60,189 nt of DNA. It comes from Pseudomonadales bacterium. GTDB lineage: Bacteria; Pseudomonadota; Gammaproteobacteria; Pseudomonadales; JAHRWD01. Position 1 is the stretch's first letter, and every line of letters starts with the position of its first letter. Shown one piece after another: positions 56,169 through 60,189 of this stretch. The notes under the pieces are model-generated. The model did no database searches, had not been told where the DNA came from, and was given only the letters and a program-made list of their open reading frames with translations. The stretch is taken from assembly GCA_016763075.1 (NCBI GenBank), contig JAESUM010000046.1:1-60189 (forward strand), given 5' to 3'. A program made the translations under genes and the position numbers.

Positions 56169-56547
56169 TTAGAAAATTGGATGCTGCTCATATGCAACCA
56201 ATGCTCAAACCAACCCGATCAAACACATGCTGCTAAACACAGCCGGAGAGGCGATATCTTTGGCACGGCCAGAGAGCTCGTGGCGCTCCAGCCCTATTCG
56301 GTGAACGGTGGCTTCGATCGCGCTATTGAGCAGCTCTACAATCAAAAGAAGTACGAAACTGCCAATTAACAGGCTTCTCTAAGTGGTGTTTTGGCCCTAG
56401 CCATAACACAACAGGCACAATCACTAGCATTAAGCTGCCCTCTATTCGAAGCGCCTCTTCGTTTGTTCATGCGGCGCTAAAGCCAGCTGCTGAGTTGGGA
56501 AGCGCTGCTTTCATTCGTGGGGTGCCGGCTAAGTTTTGTCCTGCCAT
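56169..56547 (-). pseudogene. dgkA: Diacylglycerol kinase, broken by two nonsense codons and a frameshift
   Basis: Reading the minus strand from ATG 56547 (after TAGGAAG) gives a DgkA N-terminus that stops at TGA 56469-56467, exactly where the conserved Trp after the Ala-Ala of the family (RAAW) belongs. The frame continues NEEALRIEGSLMLVIVPVVL. A one-base gain (or two-base loss) near 56368-56371 shifts it. The next frame reads VELLNSAIEATVHRIGLERH followed by ELSGRAKDIASPAVF, the diagnostic DgkA core, then a second TGA (56207-56205) at another likely Trp position, and ends at 56169. Total length matches DgkA (about 125 codons). Not translatable as one protein, so a recent pseudogene. It lies 25 bp downstream of nth. 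Confidence 0.88.
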
Positions 56548-56571
56548 AGCTTGCTTCCTAGCGCGCGGTGA

Positions 56572-57206
56572 TCAGCCTGTTGCTTTTGGTTTGTAGTCGC
56601 ACAGGTCAGAGATTTGGCATTCGTAACACAGTGGTCTGCGCGCGGTGCACACATAGCGGCCATGCAATATTAGCCAGTGATGAGCATCGACCATAAATTC
56701 ACTGGGTATACGTTTAACCAATTTTTTTTCGACTTCTAGAACCGTTTTTCCTGGGGCAATACCCGTGCGGTTTGATACGCGGAAAATATGTGTATCTACC
56801 GCCATGGTCGGATGACCAAAGGCGGTGTTTAGTACGACATTGGCGGTTTTTCGGCCCACTCCGGGTAGCGCTTCAAGTGCTTCGCGCTCATCCGGTACAA
56901 CAGAGCTATGTTCATTCACCAAGATGTGGCAGGTTTTGAGGATGTTCTCGGCTTTGGTGTTGTATAAGCCGATGGTTTGCACCATTTTTTGAGCTTAGTG
57001 ATTCCCAAGTCGATAATAGCCTGGGGCGTATTAGCAACCGAGTACAGTTTTGCCGTGGCTTTGTTGACGCCGACATCGGTTGCTTGAGCAGACAGAATTA
57101 CCGAAATGAGTAATTCAAAGGTGCTGTTGTAGACCAGTTCGGTTTTTGGGTGTGGGTTTGCATCCCTAAAGCGGCCGAAGATCAGCCGCCTTTTTTCTTG
57201 GTTCAT
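56572..57206 (-). pseudogene. nth: Endonuclease III, interrupted by a single-base frameshift
   Basis: Two overlapping frames rebuild full-length Nth. The first (from ATG 57206) carries ILSAQATDVGVNKATAKLY and ends scrambled after ITKLKK. The second continues MVQTIGLYNTKAENI, the helix-hairpin-helix LPGVGRKTANVV with the catalytic Lys, and the Asp in AVDTHIFRV. It also holds the [4Fe-4S] Cys set C-x6-C-x2-C-x5-C near the C-terminus. One A is missing from a run of six (T at 56985-56990 on the plus strand); seven would restore the frame. This may be a sequencing error, because every key residue is intact. Confidence 0.9.
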
Positions 57207-57227
57207 TTTGCAGGCTCGGTAAAAGGT

Positions 57228-58055
57228 TCAGTCCGTTGGGTTTTCAATAAAATGCGGCTGAATGTTAGCCAATAATCCTTTAAAGCATTTGGGTGAACCG
57301 CAGACAATGTTGCCTGTTTCGTAATAGGCTGAGCCGCCTTTGAAGTCTGAAACCAAACCACCAGCTTCTAGTACCAGTAGCGCACCGGCAGCAATATCCC
57401 ACTCTTTTAGGCCCATTTCCCAATAGCCATCGTAGCGACCCGCTGCAACGTATGCCAAATCGAGCGCTGCGGATCCATTGCGGCGAATGCCAGCAGGCTC
57501 TGAAGACAATTTTTTGAAGATGGCCATATGATCGTTGAGATGTTTGGCTTGGTGTGGCTTGAATGGGAAACCGGTAGCAAGCAGCGCACCATCAAGGCCG
57601 GCTCGTTTGCTGACGCGGATTCGCTTGCCATTTAGCTGAGCGCCATCGCCCCGCGATGCGATGAATTCTTCGTTACGCATCGGGTCTATAATAACCGCAT
57701 GTTCCATTCGGCCATTGCGTAAACAGCCTACCGATACGCAAAAGTGTGGCAAGCCATGAATGAAATTAGTGGTGCCATCAAGCGGGTCAATAACCCACAA
57801 ATACTCTTCCTTGCCGCTTTTGGCAGGGTCAGAGCCGGCGATAAAACCAGACTCTTCGCCAAGAATAGCGTGTTCAGGGTAGGTGCGTTGTAGCTCAGCA
57901 ATGATGATTTTTTCTGCTGCGCGGTCTACTTCAGTTACAAAATCGTTTACACCTTTTGAGGTGATTTCAATTCGGTCAAGTTGTCCGACTGAGCGGGAAA
58001 CGAGGGTAGCGGCTTTGCGAGCTGCTCGCAGAGCAATGGTTAGCATCGGTTGCAT
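57228..58055 (-). CDS. suhB: Inositol-1-monophosphatase family protein SuhB
   Basis: 275 aa with the metal-binding motifs in order: GEESGFIAG near residue 68, WVIDPLDGTTNFIHG near 88, and KEWDIAAGALLVLEAGG near 216. Besides hydrolysing inositol phosphates, SuhB acts in rRNA antitermination in E. coli. It diverges from trmJ across a 185-bp gap, as in Pseudomonas. It lies 21 bp upstream of nth on the same strand. Confidence 0.96.
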   Translation of the reverse strand: MQPMLTIALRAARKAATLVSRSVGQLDRIEITSKGVNDFVTEVDRAAEKIIIAELQRTYPEHAILGEESGFIAGSDPAKSGKEEYLWVIDPLDGTTNFIHGLPHFCVSVGCLRNGRMEHAVIIDPMRNEEFIASRGDGAQLNGKRIRVSKRAGLDGALLATGFPFKPHQAKHLNDHMAIFKKLSSEPAGIRRNGSAALDLAYVAAGRYDGYWEMGLKEWDIAAGALLVLEAGGLVSDFKGGSAYYETGNIVCGSPKCFKGLLANIQPHFIENPTD

Positions 58056-58240
58056 GGTGTGGAATTCTTTTGTGTGAGGAGTAAAAGGGCGCGCATCATA
58101 ACAAAAATGTTAGTCTTTCGTTTGATTGAGATTAGCTTAATTTCATGGCTCGTCGATAAAAAAATAGCGTCCGATAAAGCTGTAATCTGTTAATGTTCGG
58201 CCCCAAAAATTGGTACGGGTTCTAAAGTAGACATATAAGT

Positions 58241-59041
58241 ATGAGTGAGAGTGGTTTTTTACAGAATGTACGGGTCGTTTTGGTTGGCACGAGCCATCCG
58301 GGGAATATCGGCGCATCTGCCAGAGCGATGAAAAATATGGGTTTGAGTCAGTTGGTTTTGGTTAACCCGCTAGAATTTCCAAGCGATCAGGCGGTTTGGC
58401 GGGCAGTTGGCGCCGCCGATTTGCTCGAGAACGCCCGTGTGGTGTCTAGTCTTGATGAGGCAGTAGAGGATTGCACGCTTGTGATTGGGACCAGCGCTCG
58501 CGGGCGCCGTATACCATGGCCGGTTTTTGAGCCGCGACGTTGCGCAGAAGTCATCGCTAGCGAGCCAGCTGGAAGCGCCATTGCGGTGGTTTTCGGGGGT
58601 GAGAAGATGGGTCTATCTAATGAAGACCTGCATCGCTGTAATTACCACTTAACCATTCCGGTTAACCCTGAATACAGCTCGCTTAACCTGGGCGCCGCTG
58701 TGCAGGTGGTTTGTTATGAATTGCGCATGAAGCAGCTTGAGCTGCTGCAGTCTGAGCCTGCCGCCGAAATGGATGGTTGGGACAGTGAATTTTGTCGGGC
58801 CGACCAAATGGAGCATTTCTACGAGCATTTGGAGCAAACCATGATCGATGTTGATTTTCACGACCCAGAAAACCCGCGCCAGCTGATGACGCGTTTGCGC
58901 CGCTTATTCAGCCGAACACGGCTCGATAAAATGGAGCTCAGTATCTTGCGGGGTATTTTGACCAATACTCAGCGCAACGCGTCTATCAATAAAGCTACGA
59001 ACCAGCCCGCGAAACCTAGGGGCAAACGAAAAGATAAGTAG
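58241..59041 (+). CDS. trmJ: tRNA (cytidine/uridine-2'-O-)-methyltransferase TrmJ
   Basis: 266 aa. The SPOUT N-terminal domain has VRVVLVGTSHPGNIGASARA at residues about 9-28, VVFGGEKMGLSNEDL near 112 and IPVNPEYSSLNLGAAVQVV near 134. The C-terminal about 80 residues form the extra TrmJ domain with basic tail. It methylates position 32 of several tRNAs. First gene of a trmJ-cysE-iscR run. Confidence 0.95.
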   Translation: MSESGFLQNVRVVLVGTSHPGNIGASARAMKNMGLSQLVLVNPLEFPSDQAVWRAVGAADLLENARVVSSLDEAVEDCTLVIGTSARGRRIPWPVFEPRRCAEVIASEPAGSAIAVVFGGEKMGLSNEDLHRCNYHLTIPVNPEYSSLNLGAAVQVVCYELRMKQLELLQSEPAAEMDGWDSEFCRADQMEHFYEHLEQTMIDVDFHDPENPRQLMTRLRRLFSRTRLDKMELSILRGILTNTQRNASINKATNQPAKPRGKRKDK

Positions 59042-59081
59042 CCGCTCGCAAGTCGCTAGTTAAGTTACTCAGGCACAAATT

Positions 59082-59852
59082 ATGTTTGAAAAAATTAAAG
59101 AAGATATTCAGTCGGTGTTTGACCGAGACCCGGCTGCACGTAACAGTTTTGATGTGTTGACGTTGTATCCGGGTTTGCACGCAATATGGCTGCATCGGTT
59201 GAGCCACATATTGTGGCGTAACGGCCTGAAATGGCTGGCGCGTTTTGTATCGAATATTGCCCGTACGCTAACCGGAATTGAAATTCACCCTGGCGCGACG
59301 ATTGGCCGGCGGTTTTTTATCGATCACGGTACCGGTGTAGTGATTGGCGAGACCGCTGAAATAGGTGACAACTGCACCCTTTATCATGGGGTTACCCTTG
59401 GTGGAACCAGTTGGGATGCCGGAAAGCGCCATCCTACTTTAGAAGACGATGTTGTCGTTGGGGCTGGAGCCAAAATATTGGGGCCAATTACCATCGGAAG
59501 AGGGGCGCGAGTTGGCTCCAATGCGGTGGTAACCAAAAATGCGCCACCTGAATCGACCGTTGTCGGAATTCCTGGTCGGGTCATCATTAAGGCCGTCGAA
59601 GAAGATTCAGAAAGTCGTAAAGCCTTGAATGAAAAGTATGGCTTTAACGCCTATGGTGTTGGCAATGGCGCAGAAGATCCGGTGGCACGCTCAGTTCATG
59701 CGATATTGGATCACCTGCATGCGGTTGATACCAAGATAGAAGGGATGTGTGGCGCGCTTTCTTCAATGGGAAATGACTACTGTGCAGAGGCGTTGCCCAA
59801 GCTCGAAGACGACCTCATCGAGCTTGGTGAAAAAAACCAATCTAATACTTGA
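59082..59852 (+). CDS. cysE: Serine O-acetyltransferase
   Basis: 256 aa, the shorter EpsC-like type with a brief N-terminal helical domain. The left-handed beta-helix carries [20 protein letters not shown] near residue 65 and [20 protein letters not shown] near 88, with active-site His residues. It makes O-acetylserine for cysteine synthesis, so cysteine and Fe-S cluster genes sit together. Its last codons overlap the IscR operator. Confidence 0.95.
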   Translation: MFEKIKEDIQSVFDRDPAARNSFDVLTLYPGLHAIWLHRLSHILWRNGLKWLARFVSNIARTLTGIEIHPGATIGRRFFIDHGTGVVIGETAEIGDNCTLYHGVTLGGTSWDAGKRHPTLEDDVVVGAGAKILGPITIGRGARVGSNAVVTKNAPPESTVVGIPGRVIIKAVEEDSESRKALNEKYGFNAYGVGNGAEDPVARSVHAILDHLHAVDTKIEGMCGALSSMGNDYCAEALPKLEDDLIELGEKNQSNT

Positions 59853-59869
59853 GTTATTTAGTCGGGTAT
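59845..59869 (+). promoter_or_regulatory. IscR type 1 binding site in front of iscR
   Basis: The 25-bp site matches the published type 1 IscR consensus at 23 positions. The right half TAGTCGGGTAT (59859-59869) is exact; the left half starts ATACTTGAG with two mismatches. It overlaps the cysE stop codon and lies across the -35 to -10 region of the iscR promoter, where [2Fe-2S]-IscR binding would repress transcription (autoregulation, as known in E. coli). Confidence 0.8.
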
Positions 59870-59877
59870 TCGATAAT
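59849..59877 (+). promoter_or_regulatory. iscR promoter (sigma-70)
   Basis: TTGAGT (59849-59854) and GATAAT (59872-59877) are separated by exactly 17 bp, close to the sigma-70 consensus. The IscR operator covers the -35 and most of the spacer. Transcription would start near 59884, leaving about a 29-nt leader with an AGGA Shine-Dalgarno before ATG 59913. Confidence 0.7.
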
Positions 59878-59912
59878 TGCAGCATATCCGATTGCGATTC
59901 TCAGGAATTCCT

Positions 59913-60189
59913 ATGCGTTTAACGACAAAAGGACGATACGCTGTATCTTCAATGCTCGATCTTGCCCTTAACTGCGAAGCAGGGCCAGTTAGCTTGGCAT
60001 CGATCTCGAAGCGCCAAGAGATATCACTTTCATATTTAGAGCAGCTGTTTTCAAAGTTGCGCCGTGCAGAGCTAGTAACCAGTATTCGTGGTCCTGGCGG
60101 CGGTTATCGGTTAAGCCGTGGAGCTGCAGAAATACACGTTGCAGCGGTAATAGACGCAGTAAACGAATCGATTGATGCAACCCAATGCG
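59913..60189 (+). CDS. iscR: Iron-sulfur cluster assembly regulator IscR (partial, runs off the window)
   Basis: The first 92 codons: [20 protein letters not shown], then [15 protein letters not shown] and GPGGGYRL, the Rrf2-family winged helix. The last complete codon is Cys92, the first of the three [2Fe-2S] ligands (92, 98, 104 in E. coli). The rest, and presumably iscS-iscU, lie beyond the window edge. It has its own IscR-box promoter, so it is probably autoregulated. Confidence 0.96.
   Translation, partial: MRLTTKGRYAVSSMLDLALNCEAGPVSLASISKRQEISLSYLEQLFSKLRRAELVTSIRGPGGGYRLSRGAAEIHVAAVIDAVNESIDATQC

Noticed and set aside
56169-56547. TGA read as Trp (recoding) in dgkA
   Set aside because: Many genes in the window end at TGA (for example nth, uppS and the PqqD-like gene) and use TGG for Trp, and the frameshift cannot be explained by recoding.

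Overview
The window is a chromosomal stretch of a free-living, probably marine, gammaproteobacterium. Protein matches and gene order point to the Pseudomonadales/Cellvibrionales side. The markers are the long (345 aa) DapD, the suhB / trmJ-cysE-iscR arrangement, the YfgD-WrbA-DUF2069 trio, a DUF4124 gene before ntrBC, and map/glnD placed against rpsB-tsf-pyrH-frr. The species cannot be named from sequence alone. There are no rRNA or tRNA genes, insertion sequences, prophages or CRISPR arrays that I can see.

Layout. 1-3 kb: oadA-oadB, the biotin and membrane subunits of a Na+-pumping oxaloacetate decarboxylase. 3-6 kb: a cyclic-di-GMP GGDEF-EAL enzyme and an HDOD protein. 6-11 kb: an acyl-CoA catabolic cluster (FadB-like dehydrogenase, family III CoA-transferase, frameshifted acyl-CoA dehydrogenase). 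11-16 kb: a membrane diguanylate cyclase, glutathione-dependent formaldehyde dehydrogenase and small redox genes. 14-20.7 kb: dapD, yffB-type gene, dapC, glnD and map (lysine/peptidoglycan precursor synthesis, nitrogen sensing, Met removal). 21-35 kb: the core operon rpsB-tsf-pyrH-frr-uppS-cdsA-dxr-rseP-bamA-skp-lpxD-fabZ-lpxA-lpxB, which links translation to envelope building. 35-42.6 kb: sbcB, a degenerate GGDEF regulator, a dual CDGSH protein, yfgD-wrbA-DUF2069, a Nudix hydrolase, a secreted esterase and a voltage-gated K+ channel. 42.7-46 kb: two tandem paralogous acyl-CoA synthetases. 46-52 kb: trmL, ntrC, ntrB, a DUF4124 protein, and a TusA-like/PP-loop sulfur-transfer pair. 52.5-55.7 kb: a four-gene cassette (Tat-exported Cys-containing protein, PqqD-like protein, HprK-like kinase, nucleotidyltransferase) of the HPr-rel-A type. 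55.7-60.2 kb: a VOC protein, a broken dgkA that gene callers would miss, a frameshifted nth, suhB, trmJ, cysE and the start of iscR.

The most interesting region is the 52.5-55.7 kb cassette. It is translationally coupled and looks like a modification system acting on its own exported protein. I recognise its families from in-silico definitions but know of no experimental function.

Other notable points: a dgkA pseudogene whose two stop codons fall where conserved Trp codons are expected; two single-base contractions in homopolymers (acyl-CoA dehydrogenase and nth) that may be sequencing errors; a FadB-like protein whose hydratase domain has lost both catalytic glutamates; a degenerate GGDEF protein that keeps its c-di-GMP inhibitory site; an almost perfect IscR type 1 operator lying over a good sigma-70 promoter in front of iscR; and a 33-bp tandem repeat in front of dapD.
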